Part shown: piece after piece, positions 11,714 to 22,906 of the stretch | Layout: every line of letters starts with the position of its first letter | How positions within the stretch are numbered: position 1 is the first letter of the stretch | NCBI GenBank assembly: GCA_024291935.2 | Contig: CM044311.1 | Location: forward strand, 30,694,001 to 30,758,000 | Origin: Okapia johnstoni | Taxonomy: Eukaryota; Chordata; Mammalia; Artiodactyla; Giraffidae | Length of the DNA: 64,000 bases | Direction of reading: 5' to 3' | Translations under genes and position numbers: made by a program | The notes under the pieces: generated by a model | Told to the model about the DNA's origin: nothing | The model's input: only the letters and a program-made list of their open reading frames with translations | Database searches by the model: none

Positions 11714-12984
11714 GTTAATACTTCTCTATTGCAAATTCGGTAATACCAAAAATGCATTTAAAAATATTCTCTTTCTAAGGAAGATATAGATACAGTCCAT
11801 CTCTTCTCAAATTCAGTGTATAAGAACATCAGAGTTTGAACTTGGAACATTAGCAAACTTTCTTAAGTCATAACTCTCCAGTGTTAAAAAAAAAAAAAAA
11901 AAGCAGGATATAGCAGAAAAAAAAAACTCTGTGAACTATAATAGGTAGAAAATAAAAATATAACATCTTAAGAATAAACACTATTTCCATACCATGTAAT
12001 AGCAAGAGAAAATGTATTTGTATTATATTTTTTTTCACAGTTAAAGTTTTGAAAATGTTGGAGTCTTTAAATATGCAATTTTGATTAGAAGATGGATATT
12101 AAAATAATACATGGCTTAACAAATATTGACCTTACGCATTTAGATAGCCTCCATACAATGAATGAAAATAAAAGTATTATGTTGGGGAAAAAGCCATTGT
12201 CTTGTGCATTTAATTAAAATAACTTTCAAATAGATAAGCAACAGTGTTTCCATTGTCAGAACCCAGGAAATAGCATCTTATTGCCAAGTTTAGTGTCTTA
12301 ATGAATTCTTGAAACGTTGCTAATGCAAACACTATACACCTGCCTGTGTGTCACTCTCTCCCTGATGAAACGATGTGGACATTAAAACAACTTCCCTTTT
12401 ATATGAGTTAAATAGCTCATCCTTTATAAAAGGTATGCATTTCCCTTTTTCTCTAATAACCCTACAAAGGATTAAAGAATTTTTGGCTAGGAGAGGTGGC
12501 AGTGTAGGAGTGGGAGGAATGATGAGGCTTGGCGCTAGAGGTGAGAGATACTTACAATTTTCTGGTTTAGGACTTTGGAAGTTTCTGTAAAATTGGCGTT
12601 ACAAATTTTGCTTCTTTGGAATCTAAATGAAGTTTTTACACTTTCCGATATCAATGATGTTCACTAGCTCCAAAAATGGATATATAACCAAAACATTCCT
12701 CTTGCTGTCTAGACATGCTGTAGGAATAAAGAACCCATATGTAGATAATACAAATGTTATTTTACATTATATAAATTGCCCCCAAATATCTTTGAGTGAG
12801 AATTAATCTATGTTGTAAGGCAGGGTCTAACTGATTCTGACAGTAGTCTTGCTAATCATTAAACTGTTAACCTACAGAGATTCCAATAATCTGATGATAA
12901 ACACGGTGTATTCTAGGCCATTCATTTCACAATGCTTTATATTTCAAAATTCCGTAATCATAGAAGTCAGCTATACTTGCTGGC
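11714..12984. other. unique DNA with an A-run
   Basis: A poly-A run (11886-11902) and a shorter one near 11919. A repeat-free stretch lies at 12290-12600. No gene recognised. Confidence 0.4.
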
Positions 12985-13180
12985 ATCTTTTTAGGGTCCT
13001 CCTGCTATTTTCTTTTATAGCACCCTGTCATTTCATGTTATAGTATTTATCACAATTTGAAATCACATCTGCATGTTCATTTGTTTAACGTCTGTTGTCT
13101 CAAGTTGACTGACAACTCTGTTTTCCTAACAGCTTACACCTTATACTTAGACATGATCTGGGGCACAATATAAGAACTTG
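12985..13180 (+). repeat. L2 LINE 3' fragment
   Basis: 'atttatcacaatttgaaatc' near 13045, followed by 'ttgtttaacgtctgttgtct', fits the L2 3' UTR pattern in sense. Highly diverged. Confidence 0.5.
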
Positions 13181-14496
13181 AGAAAATTATTACATTGAAT
13201 TTGCAAGGCTTAAAATAGTTTAACTAAATATCTTACTGTTACTTAAAAAAAAAACTGTGTTTTAAATTTATTTCTGAAATAGTCAAAAACGTTTTCTCTT
13301 GAAGGATGAATGGATAACTAGACAGACATACCGTAGACTGATAAAGATATATTCATATACTCACAGATTCTCTTCTTAGGACGAATATATTTCAATCCAT
13401 TAGATTAACTCCCCACTGTATAGAAAGAGTTTGATAAAGATAATCCACCCTAATATAGAACCATATATAGATAAAATGGTATGTGGATGTCAATATCCTG
13501 GTTGTGATACTATTCTATAGTTCTGTATTTTAAAAATTTTAACATACATATTAACCCTGGAACCTTTTCATGTAATAATTTTCTCATATTTTTATGGGAG
13601 GTCCTATGCCACTTCCATCAGAATTATTGGAATATGGAACCCATTTTTTAATTATCTGTCAAGAGAGGAGGAGACAGGATGTTTCTCTGCTGCATTAACT
13701 TTATTATTCCTTGTAAAATGTTAACATAGCCAAACTCTGATCCTGTAAATGAAATCTTGTCTTTTTCTTGATCAGAGAGGTGAAATTTGTAATTCAGATG
13801 AGAAAAGGAAATGAACTGAATGCTTAGCCTGAAAAATGTGTTGTAATGTGCCAATTTGTTTTTCATAAGGTTGATTCCAAACATCCCCATTAAGGTATTG
13901 ATTCTGTCCATTTAGTAAGAATAAGGGTGCAGTAAGTCCCCAATGACTTGGCATTTCATCATTATACCTGCACCTCCGTGATAATAAACATTGCGAACAT
14001 TTTGCTTAACATACGTCCTGCCCCTAAATACAAGATTAAGTCACTGGCAGAATGGCTGTGTAATCAGTAATGTTCTTATACTCTATGTTAGTCTTGGTCT
14101 CATGAAATTTGATTATGAAGGAAAACATCATGACTTTGTATAGTTGGAAGGAATTTCACTATGTAAATCTTTTAATGGAGTTAATCTGTCCTTCATGGGG
14201 AGTATTTGTCTACTCAATTATGTGTGTGAAGTCATAACTTTAAAAACTAGCAGGAATAATAGGAAATATCCAGTCTGATGTAACTTTTGATCTTTCTTTC
14301 CATTTCCTTCACACCTGAGACCCAGACAGTGGTAGTTTGGACATGGTTACATTCCTCACGTTAACTCTCATAGGGATGTGTTTATTCACATTATGATTAA
14401 TTTTGCTTGCTTGTCCTTTCATTAGAACATTATCTTTTTACATAACCTACCATTCAATTGTAATTTTTGCCCTGTCACCTAGTAAATACATAACAC
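13181..14496. other. unique AT-rich DNA
   Basis: Two overlapping minus-strand frames (13648-13911 and 13772-13954) have no domain, bias or homology I recognise and are taken as chance. Confidence 0.45.
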
Positions 14497-14619
14497 ATGT
14501 GTGTGCTCAGTTGCTCAGCCGTGTCTGACTCTTTGTGATCCAATGGACTGTCGCCTGCCAGGCTCCTCTGTCCATGGTATTTTTCAGGCAAGAATACTGG
14601 AGTAGGTTGCCATTTCCTT
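14497..14619 (-). mobile_element. Bov-tA SINE, partial, minus strand
   Basis: Antisense Bov-A body from 'gtgtgtgctcagttgctc' to 'ttgccatttcctta'. The tRNA-derived head is absent. Confidence 0.9.
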
Positions 14620-14901
14620 ATGTAACTCATAGTAAGGAATTTGAAGCAAATGAATTCTGTTCAGTCAGAGAATGTTTTAATAATTGATTGAACAGATTTG
14701 GTTCATTTCACTCTCACAGATGGTTCCCTCTACTTTCTATGTGATGTCCTGCTCATATCGCCTTGAAGAACTACAGTATCTATATCTCAGGGGAGGCCAA
14801 AAATTAGGTGCTGGAATGTGCAAACATACCTTCTCTCATCTATGCAGTTATTTTCTCCCAGGTTGAGAAAAATGTTTTTTTGTTCCAATGATTGTCTTAT
14901 C

Positions 14902-15110
14902 TAGCTACCCTGATGGCTCAACAGGTTAAAAAAAAAAAAATCTTCCTGCAATGCAGGAGATGTGGGAGATGCAGGTTCGATTCCTGGGTTGGGAAGATCC
15001 CCTGGAGGTGGAAATGGCAACCCACTCCAGTATTCTTGTCTTGGAAATCCCATGGACAGAGGAACCTGGAGGGCTGTAGTCCAAAAGGTTGCAAAGATTC
15101 GGACACAGCT
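14902..15110 (+). mobile_element. Bov-tA SINE, full length with tRNA head
   Basis: tRNA-Glu-like head with A-box region 'tgatggctcaacagg' near 14911 and B box 'ggttcgattcc' near 14973, then the Bov-A body to 'ttcggacacagctg'. A run of about 13 A residues near 14928-14940 interrupts the head where consensus has 'aaagaatc'. Confidence 0.93.
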
Positions 15111-15559
15111 GTTCCTATTGGGATGTTGTATATATCTATGACTGAAAAAGCCCTCTGTTTTGTTTTTAGTCTTCAAATGTATCAAACTTTAGCAGTCCCT
15201 TATTTTTATTTACCAGACAAAAGCTGTAAGTGAAAATAAAAAGAGATCATAAGACATCCTGACTTGCTGAGTTGTTTGTAAAACATCTTTAACGTGAATC
15301 AACATTGGATTTAAACTCCTCAAAAGAATGTTTTCGTTAATATTAAAAAAAAATTTCATATTACATAGAATTCAAACATATATATAGTTGGAATTTTGTA
15401 AAGATTGCTTCTGAAAATTACGGTGTTACCTGTATATCAAACCTACTTACCCACACTGTTTCAGTGAAGACTTCTATCTATGAGCGCTTAAACTACAAAC
15501 TTGCTTTAGTAATAACTTCCTTGATGTTTGCCTTTTTTCCCTTCTTTTTTTTTTATTCT
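15111..15559. other. unique AT-rich DNA
   Basis: Contains A- and T-runs near 15345 and 15546. No gene. Confidence 0.4.
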
Positions 15560-15905
15560 CAAGATAAAGGTCACTCTAAGAAGGTAGTTCAGGAGTTAAA
15601 AGTATCCACAAGGTTAGAGATTACGATGGAAACAGACACAGTTCCCCACAAAGGGGATGGTAGTTGAGCAGGGGCCTCCCGACTGTGGTCCTCCCAGAGG
15701 CTCTGGGGGGTTGAGATGGGATGTGAAGGTGATGGGCTTCCCTTGACTGGTTCCTTCCTTTGTACCTAACTCTGGTCCAGAAATAGAGAGCATCGCATCA
15801 TGCTCCCAGACTGACACCAGGGAAGCTTCATAAATCAGCCAGTGAGTGTTCCGGCATGATTCTTTAGCCACTGTCTTCCCTCCAGAGCTGACACCTGTCA
15901 CCTTT
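15560..15905. other. repeat-free, GC-richer block
   Basis: Locally GC-richer than its surroundings, with no recognisable repeat. A 95-residue minus-strand frame (15614-15901) has no domain I recognise, no clear splice context and low-complexity Gly/Pro stretches. Could be a conserved non-coding element or an old exon fossil; neither can be shown here. Confidence 0.25.
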
Positions 15906-16235
15906 TAAAGAGTGTGCATTCTCTGTCATTGTAGCTGAAGCCTATCTTTTTTTTTAATCCACTTTCATATTCTGCCTAGGTGGTATTTTCTGGGTGGCTG
16001 CCCGTGTATTATAAAATCACTGTCATATGGACAAGGCAGTTTTTAAATTGATGACCTAAAAACTTTGAATTACATGTAGTCATTGAGCATACAACAAAAC
16101 ACAACGCAACAGGCATGCTTTTTGTTAAAAAAAATGTAAATGTCTGAAAATGTATGTGTAATCACTGTTCCCATGTTGCATTTAGTGGTTTTATAACTAA
16201 TATTTCAGAGCATTTTAAATAATAAGAACCTTTAA
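15906..16235. other. unique AT-rich DNA
   Basis: Short A/T runs only, up to the TSD of the U6 insertion. Confidence 0.4.
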
Positions 16236-16250
16236 GAATCTGTAAGCTGG
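16236..16250 (+). repeat. target-site duplication, left, of U6-L1 insertion
   Basis: 'gaatctgtaagctgg' matches 16474-16488 at 14 of 15 positions and bounds the retroinserted unit. Confidence 0.9.
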
Positions 16251-16357
16251 GTGCTCGCTTCGACAGCACATATACTAAAATTGGAATGATACAGAGAAGA
16301 TTAGCAAGGCCCCTGCACAAGGATGACACACAAATTCGTGAAGCGTTCCATATTTTT
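16251..16357 (+). pseudogene. U6 snRNA retropseudogene
   Basis: Full-length U6 copy from 'gtgctcgcttcg' to the terminal T run. I count five substitutions against the mammalian U6 sequence (near residues 13, 37, 57, 67, 79), three of them CpG decay. The ACAGAGA region and the AGC triad are kept. Genuine U6 genes rely on an upstream PSE and TATA box. None is convincing here, and the unit is bounded by TSDs, so it is an L1-mobilised copy, not an active gene. Confidence 0.95.
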
Positions 16358-16473
16358 TTCATGTCAATGTATGATAAAACAAATACAATATTGTAAAGTT
16401 AAAAAAATAGATAAATAAAGTAATTTAAAATAAAATAAAGTAAAAAAAATTAAGACAGTTGGGGAAAAAAAGG
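16358..16473 (+). mobile_element. L1 3' end and A-rich tail fused to U6
   Basis: After the U6 T run the sequence reads 'catgtcaatgtatgataaaa' and on to 'tacaatattgtaaag', the 3' end of ruminant L1. The same end occurs on the minus strand at about 61020-61106 in this window. An A-rich tail (about 16401-16473) follows, then the right TSD. The whole unit fits template switching from L1 RNA to U6 RNA during target-primed reverse transcription, a known class in mammals. Confidence 0.85.
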
Positions 16474-16488
16474 GAATCTGTAAGTTGG
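16474..16488 (+). repeat. target-site duplication, right, of U6-L1 insertion
   Basis: 'gaatctgtaagttgg', one mismatch from the left copy. Confidence 0.9.
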
Positions 16489-16980
16489 GGAAAAGGACTT
16501 TAACATCATCAGACTGGAACCATCACCATTAGGTCAATAACCGTTGGTTGTTTATTTCTATTAAAAATAGATATCTTCTCTGTGATGCACATAATCACTT
16601 TACTAGAAAGCTACGTTTGAATCAACTGTACTATTAATCTGGTTTTATTTTGTCCTCATTTGTTTATATGAAGATGACATAATAGAGTTCCTTAGCCTTT
16701 AGAGAGAGGTAATGGAAAATGTTTGCACAAATTTGGCAAGTCACAAATCTAAAGGAGCAGAAGTTTTTCCTTTCAATGTTTGCATCTTAATCATATTAAA
16801 GATAAAATGTCCATTACAGGTGGGGATTACTCTATCCCCTCCCAAGTGTATATTTTAAATCTTATTGTGGATTGTAGTGATGCAAACAATGACCGCAAGG
16901 CGTTTGTAATTGGAGGGTATTAAGTGCAAAATACAAGTAGAGGGTTCTTAAAAGGGACAGAAAAAGTCAGTTTCCTATTG
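16489..16980. other. unique DNA
   Basis: No repeat or gene seen. Confidence 0.4.
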
Positions 16981-17340
16981 ATTGGACTGTGCTGGGATAA
17001 ATGTGTGGCTTCTATCCTTAATGGAAGCTGATTGTTCGGGGATGTGCCAGCGGGACTGGTCGATTCTCGAGCTGTTGTTTACTGGGAAGGACAATATCAA
17101 TTTTCCAGGGGGGTGATTGGTGGGATGTCAAGGCTGTCACCCTTTTCTCCTCGTCACTGACAGACAGCCTAGTGACAATTAGCGGTGATGGGCCATTGCC
17201 TGCATTGGCATATACACTGGAGGATATAACTGGCAAACAAAAAAGGAGGAAAACACTCTGTAAAAAAGATATAATCAGCAGTTGTCAGGACTGGTTACAT
17301 TTATGATGTCTGAATAACAGAGCCCAGCGCATCGCCTTTA
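16981..17340. promoter_or_regulatory. candidate conserved non-coding element
   Basis: Repeat-free block with retained CpGs ('ggtcgattctcgagc' near 17058, 'ctcctcgtcactgacag' near 17146) and homeodomain/MEIS-like motifs ('gacaattagcgg' near 17174, 'tgacagacag' near 17158). A 72-residue minus-strand frame at 17018-17236 shows no domain. Enhancer-like function is inference only. Confidence 0.3.
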
Positions 17341-19449
17341 CTTGCTGAAGTAACATGGAGCCAACTTCATCGCACTTTAAAAAGTAGACGTGGGATAGTT
17401 TTTAGGGGGATAGTGTTAGTTGTTAGCATTATTTCTCTTTGAGAGTTAATATCAAAACAAAGTTTTAAAGTTTTTTTTCTTATTCTTTTTCTAATTAAAA
17501 TAGACTTTGGAGAATTCAAGTGGGCTTGAAAATCTTTACAGAAATGATTACATTGTCTTATGTTTCCTCATGAGTTAAGATAACTTTTGGAACTTTCCCT
17601 CCAGTGCTCATGCTAATAAGCACAGCCAATGGACACCTATTGAATTTTACTCAATAAATATCAGGATGAGACATTCAACTCCATCATTTTAGGAGAAATG
17701 CATCATTTAAAATGTGAATATATTTTATAGGATGGGTAGTACATGTGTGTATCTATCAGACTTTGAAAAGTTTTATGTGTTGGTTTCACATTTTCTGTTT
17801 CTTTCTGTTTTATTATTTAATTATTTCAAATAAATTTGAAGAAAAGGAACACCTTCCAATGTCTATCTTCTCTTTCAGAGAAAGCAGCACCTAAATTAGT
17901 CAGACCCCTTGAAGCATCAGAATTGTCAGTTAGGTGTATTTCTTTCTCAGCAGGAGAAATTTCTTTGTGTTAGTTCATAAATGCCATTTATTAAATTACA
18001 CCCCAACGAATCAAATCATTTCATTAATTCAATCCATGGATTTATTATATTCTGCTGGAATTTTAATGTTTGCAGAAATTCATGGTTTAGTTTTACATGG
18101 TCAAACTTGCGAATATTATCTTGTAGGAATTAGATATCTTCCCCCACTCCAGATTTTCTTAGCATCAGAGTGAAAATACCTGTACATATGTAGACAAACA
18201 GATTTTTGTCTGCTACCCAATAAGAAGGATAGACTGGGAATACTTCCAAGACATATACTCAGTTGTCTCATGAGATTACTTTCCACAGAATTGGTCACTG
18301 AAGAGATAAAATATAATTGTATATATGATGTTGATTTTCTATAACCTGTGTGGCATTCGTGACTTATATCAGATCTATTTCTTCTTTATGAGAAATATTC
18401 TCTTGAATACCATTTATGTAATTTTAAAGTTTTTATTTTTAGTACACAGTTTGACAATATTAACCAATGCAAGTAATAAAAATCACCTAGCATTTAGTGG
18501 AAAACATTGTTAACATTTTCATATTTGTCTCTTTTGGCTTTTGTTTTAAGATATTAAATGTTTACATATGTGGGTATGTTTTAGAAAGTGTTTTTGGTGA
18601 TGCTATTTTTGAGCTTGGTAAATACATAGTTAAATCTATGATTTAGGGGTATCCTTGTATTTTAAATAAGTAGGTTATGATATTCCAAGCGATTACATAT
18701 GCAGGTTATTTGTGATTGGGCTTGTAAGATGCCATATGAAGGTTATCATTAATTTCCTCCCATAAACCACTAGCTAACTGATTTTCCATTGCACTCATTA
18801 AAAATAGATACTTAGCTTTCCAGAAGATTGTCTGAGAAAACCAAGGCAGGGCCCAGGTCCTCCGGGATGCCATCAAGTGACCATTCCATCAGGCCTAGAA
18901 TAGTGGCCCTCCTACTTGTCAGAACTGAAGTAGTTATCCCATTTCCCTGCAGATAAACATTTGCAAGGCAAATAATAAATTAGCCATTAATCTAGAGAAT
19001 GTTTGTATTCAATGAACTCTGAATGGAGTAGATATGTCAGGTAGAGATAGACAAGGTAAAGTAACAAGGGAGAGTCAATACCTCAGAAGAACAACCTTTG
19101 TGTAGAAAGAATTGGCTCATAAAGACTTTGGAAAGTTAGAAACAGTAAAGAAAGAAGAGCTATTTAGAAGAAGATGTAGGAAAATTTTAAGTACTGATAA
19201 TATATTAACAACATATTAGCAACTATAATTACATATAATTTAGAAGTTTGGTTTGAAAAATTACGATCAAATATTTATTTATAAAACTTTATGTGTTTTA
19301 TTTTTTTAACCCCGGAGAGCACTCATATTTCACAAAAAGTTTATTATTTTTCCAAATTGACAATTTGGCAAAGTATATTTTTATAAAAACAAGAAGTGAC
19401 CTTAACATTTAGGGTTTCTTTTATCCTAATTAGGTTTTTCCATTCACCT
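17341..19449. other. unique DNA, repeat-poor
   Basis: About 2 kb with no recognised mobile element. 18800-18960 is locally GC-richer. Short frames at 17934-18173 and 18325-18513 show no domain. Confidence 0.4.
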
Positions 19450-19675
19450 GCATGATGACAAGACTCAGAGTTGGGGTCTGAGAGGCTTTGCTTAGCCACA
19501 CAATACTTATATATTCTTGTGCAAGTTACTTAACCTTTTATGACCCTTGGTTTCCTTATTTGTAAAATAGGAATGATAAATTCCCATTCCAAGGAGTTTT
19601 CATAAACAGTGAAATCATGAAGCATATATATATTTAGCATCTAATGCAGGCTTGCCACTGTTATTTTTTTAAAAT
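19450..19675 (+). repeat. MIR SINE fossil
   Basis: The core 'gtgcaagttacttaacctt' near 19520 and 'tttccttatttgtaaaatag' near 19550 are the classic MIR core in sense orientation. Confidence 0.85.
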
Positions 19676-20236
19676 AGAAGATATGTGTTTATTATATAAA
19701 TTTATCCTAAAGCATTATTTATGTTTAGTATTTCAAAAAATTTTAATTAGTTAGGAATGCATATTGTGTTTTGGAGGGTATTATACATAAGGGTTTTAAA
19801 AGATCCAGTGGTTATACAAAGGTAATATTAGCTCCCCCTAATTCTCTTGAGATTTGAAACTACAACCTTTGTTTTTTTTAGAATTGACCATAAGGGAAAT
19901 TGCTCTTAATTTCAAACACCTACCATCTGGCATACCATATCTTCTCACTGTGATATACAATGGCCTAGGCATCCTAGAAGTTAAGTGTGTGATGCATCCT
20001 GGATTTTTCACATGGTTGTTACTTATTACCCGAAAGAATAAAAAAGGATGAAAATAAATGGAATAACCATAATTCTAAAAACTGATTTCCTAACTCTTCA
20101 TTTCTTGTCACTCACTTTTTTTCTAATGGGAAAAATTCTATCCTCCAGCTGGATTTCCTATACTAGATAGTTTATAAAAAATGACACCTTTCAACTAAGA
20201 TATTAACTGGGTCATGGGTGTTCCAGCCCCATACTT
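19676..20236. other. unique AT-rich DNA
   Basis: A 65-residue frame (19854-20051) has no recognisable domain. Confidence 0.4.
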
Positions 20237-20247
20237 TTGCTTGACTA

Positions 20248-21176
20248 GTTCAGTTCAGTTGCTTAGTTGTGTCCAACTCTTTGCGACCTCATGGAATGCC
20301 CCACGTCAAGCTTCCTTGTCCATCACCAACTGCCGGAACTTGCTCAAACTCATGTCCATTGAGTTGGTGATGCCATCCCACCATCTCATGCTCTGTGTCC
20401 CTGTCTCCTCCTGCCTTCAGTCTTTCCCAGCATCAGGGTCTTTTCCAGTGAGTTAGTTCTTCACATCAGGTGCCAAAGTATTGGAGTTTCAGCTTCAGCA
20501 TCAGTTCTTTCAATGAATATTCAGGAATGATTTCCATTAGGATGGACTGGTTTGATCTTCTTGCAGTCCAAAGGACTTTCAAGAGTCTTCTCCAACACCA
20601 TAGTTGAAAAGCATCAGTTCTTCAGTGCTCAGCCTTCTTTATAGTCCAACTCTCACATCCATACATGACTACTGAAAAAAACATAGCTTTGACTAGACAG
20701 GCCTTTGTCAGCAACATAATACTTTGCTTTTTAATATGCTGTCTAGTTGGGTCATAGCTTTTCTTCCAAGGAGCAAGCATCTTTTAATTTCATGGCTGCA
20801 GTCACCATCTGCAGTGATTTTGGAGCCCTCAAAAATAAAGTCAGTCACTGTTTCCATTGTTTCCCCATCTATTTGCCATAAAGTGATGGAACCTGATGCC
20901 ACAGTTTTAGTTTTCTGAATGTTGAGTTTTAAGCAAACTTTTTCATTCCCCTCTTTTACTTTCATCAAGAGGCTTTTTAGTTCTTTGCTTTCTGCCATAA
21001 GGGTGGTGTCATCTGCGTATCTGAGGTTATTGATATTTCTCCCAGCAATCTTGATTCCAGCTTGTGCTTCATCCAGCCCAGCATTTCATATGATGTACTC
21101 TGCATATTAGTTAAATAAGCAGGATGACAATATAAGCCTTGACATACTCCTTTCCTGATTTGGAACCAGTCTATTA
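20248..21176 (-). mobile_element. BovB LINE copy 1, 5'-truncated, minus strand
   Basis: 3' end at 20248 ('gttcagttcagttgc'). Reading on the minus strand it covers the C-terminal part of the RTE reverse transcriptase; the YADDTTL catalytic motif lies near 21010 and is followed by the 96-residue remnant at 20708-20998. Frames are broken. TSD 'ttgcttgacta' (20237-20247) versus 'ttgcttgccta' (21177-21187), 10 of 11. Dead copy. Confidence 0.93.
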
Positions 21177-21251
21177 TTGCTTGCCTATGAAAACTCTAAT
21201 TAGAAATTTTAAATAAAGATTTGCAGTGTAATTAGCATTGTCTCAAGCTTC

Positions 21252-22575
21252 GTTGTTGTTGTTGTTCAGTCTCTAAGTTGTGTTTGACTCTTTGAGACCC
21301 CATAGATTGCAGGATTCCAGGTATCCCTGTCTTTCACTATCTCCCTGAGTTTGTTCAAACTCATATCCATTGAGTCAATGATGCCATCCAACCGTATTGT
21401 CCTCAGTTGTCCCTGTCTCATCCTGCCTTCAATCTTTCCCAGCATCATTGTCTTTTCCAATGAGTCGGCTCTTGGCATCAGGTGGCCAAAGTATTGGAGC
21501 TTCATTTTCAGCCTCAGTCTGTCCAATGAATATTCTTCAGGGTTGATTTTCTTTAGGATTTTCTGGTTGGATCTCCTTGCTGTCCAAAGGACTCCCAAGA
21601 GTCTTCTCCAACACCACAATTCACAAGCATCAATTCTTCAGCACTCAGCCGTCTTTTTGTTCCAGTTCTCAAATCTGTACGTGACTACTGGAAAACCATA
21701 GCTTTGACTATATGGACCTTTGTTGGCAAAGTGATGTCTCTGCTTTTTAATATGCTGTCTAGGTTTGTCATAGCTTTTCCTCCAAGGAGCAAACATCTTA
21801 ACTTCATGGCTGTAGTCACCATCCACAGTAATTCTGGAGCCCAAGAAAATAACACCTGTCATTGAACCACATTTCCCCCATCTATTTGCCATGAAGTGAT
21901 GGGAACAGTTGTCATGATCTTAGAATTTTGAATAATGAGTTTCAAGCCAGCTTTTTTGCTCTCCTTTTAACCCTCATCAAGAGGCTCTTTATTTCCTCTT
22001 CACTTTCGCCATTAGAGTAGTATCATCTGCATATCTGAGGTTGCTGATATTTCTCTTGGCAATCTTGATTCCAGCTTGTGATCCATCCAGCCTGGTGTTT
22101 AGCTCTGTACTCTGCATATAAGTTAAATAAGGAGGGTGACAATGTACAGCCTTGATGCACTCCTTTCCTAATTTTGAACAAGTCTAATGTTCCATGTCCA
22201 GTTCTAATTGTTGCTTCTGGACCTGCATACATGTTTCTCAGGAGGCTGGTGAGGTGGTCTGGTATTTTTGCTTCTGAGAATTTTCTGCATTTTGTTGTGA
22301 TCCACACAGTCAAAGACTTTAGCATAGTCAATGAAGCAGAAATAGATGTTTTTCTAGAATTCTCTTGCTTTCTCTAAGATCCAACTGATGTTGGCAATTT
22401 GATATCTGGTTCCTCTGCCTTTTCTAAATCCAGCTTGAACATCTAGAAGTTCTCGGTTCATAAACTGCTGAAGCCCTAGGTTGAAGGATTTTGAGCATTT
22501 CCTGTTAGCACATGAAATAAGCATTACTATATAGCAGTTTGAACATTCATTGGCATTACTCTTTTTTGGGAGTGA
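21252..22575 (-). mobile_element. BovB LINE copy 2, 5'-truncated, minus strand
   Basis: Begins with a GTT repeat at the 3' end and runs through reverse transcriptase. A 102-residue remnant (22023-22331) carries the 'RTGHGT...GVHQGCTLSPSLFN' block. The YADD-encoding bases near 22035 are intact but in another frame, so at least one frameshift separates them. More diverged than copy 3. No clear TSD. Confidence 0.92.
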
Positions 22576-22906
22576 TCTTAGAGAACAGCTGAAATTTTTT
22601 GAAATTTTTGAGTATATAAATTACTCTTGCAAAGGAAAAAGATTTCCTTAGACAATCCAGAAACTGTTATATTAACCCCGTAGACACGACTGAGCGACTG
22701 AACTGAACTGAAATAACTCAATGCTTCTTCATGAAATTCAGATTAAAGTTAAACTATTTAAAGTGAAAGCCACAGGTAGTATGGGAGGAGAGAGCCATGA
22801 CAATGGTATAGAATGAATGAATGAATAAAAATTTATAAAAATAGCAAGCAGAATTGAAAGCAAAGCTGAAATGTATAAGTTCAGGTATTGTTCAATTTAA
22901 ATCTAT
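22576..22906. other. spacer with a tiny BovB tail
   Basis: AT-rich DNA between BovB copies 2 and 3. Apart from the remnant at 22682-22712 nothing is recognised. Confidence 0.5.
22682..22712 (+). mobile_element. BovB 3' tail remnant, about 31 bp
   Basis: 'agacacgactgagcgactga' and the following 'actgaactga' repeat are the exact BovB 3' terminus, here on the plus strand between two minus-strand copies. An extreme 5' truncation or a deletion remnant; no TSD found. Confidence 0.75.

Noticed and set aside
13648..13954. Two overlapping minus-strand frames as small genes
   Set aside because: No domain and no promoter or splice context; chance in AT-rich DNA.
14902..15000. tRNA-Glu gene (A and B boxes visible)
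   Set aside because: It is the tRNA-derived head of Bov-tA and does not fold as a full tRNA. The same applies to the other full-length Bov-tA copies.
16251..16357. Functional U6 snRNA gene
   Set aside because: Flanked by TSDs, fused to an L1 tail, carries five substitutions and lacks a convincing upstream PSE/TATA.
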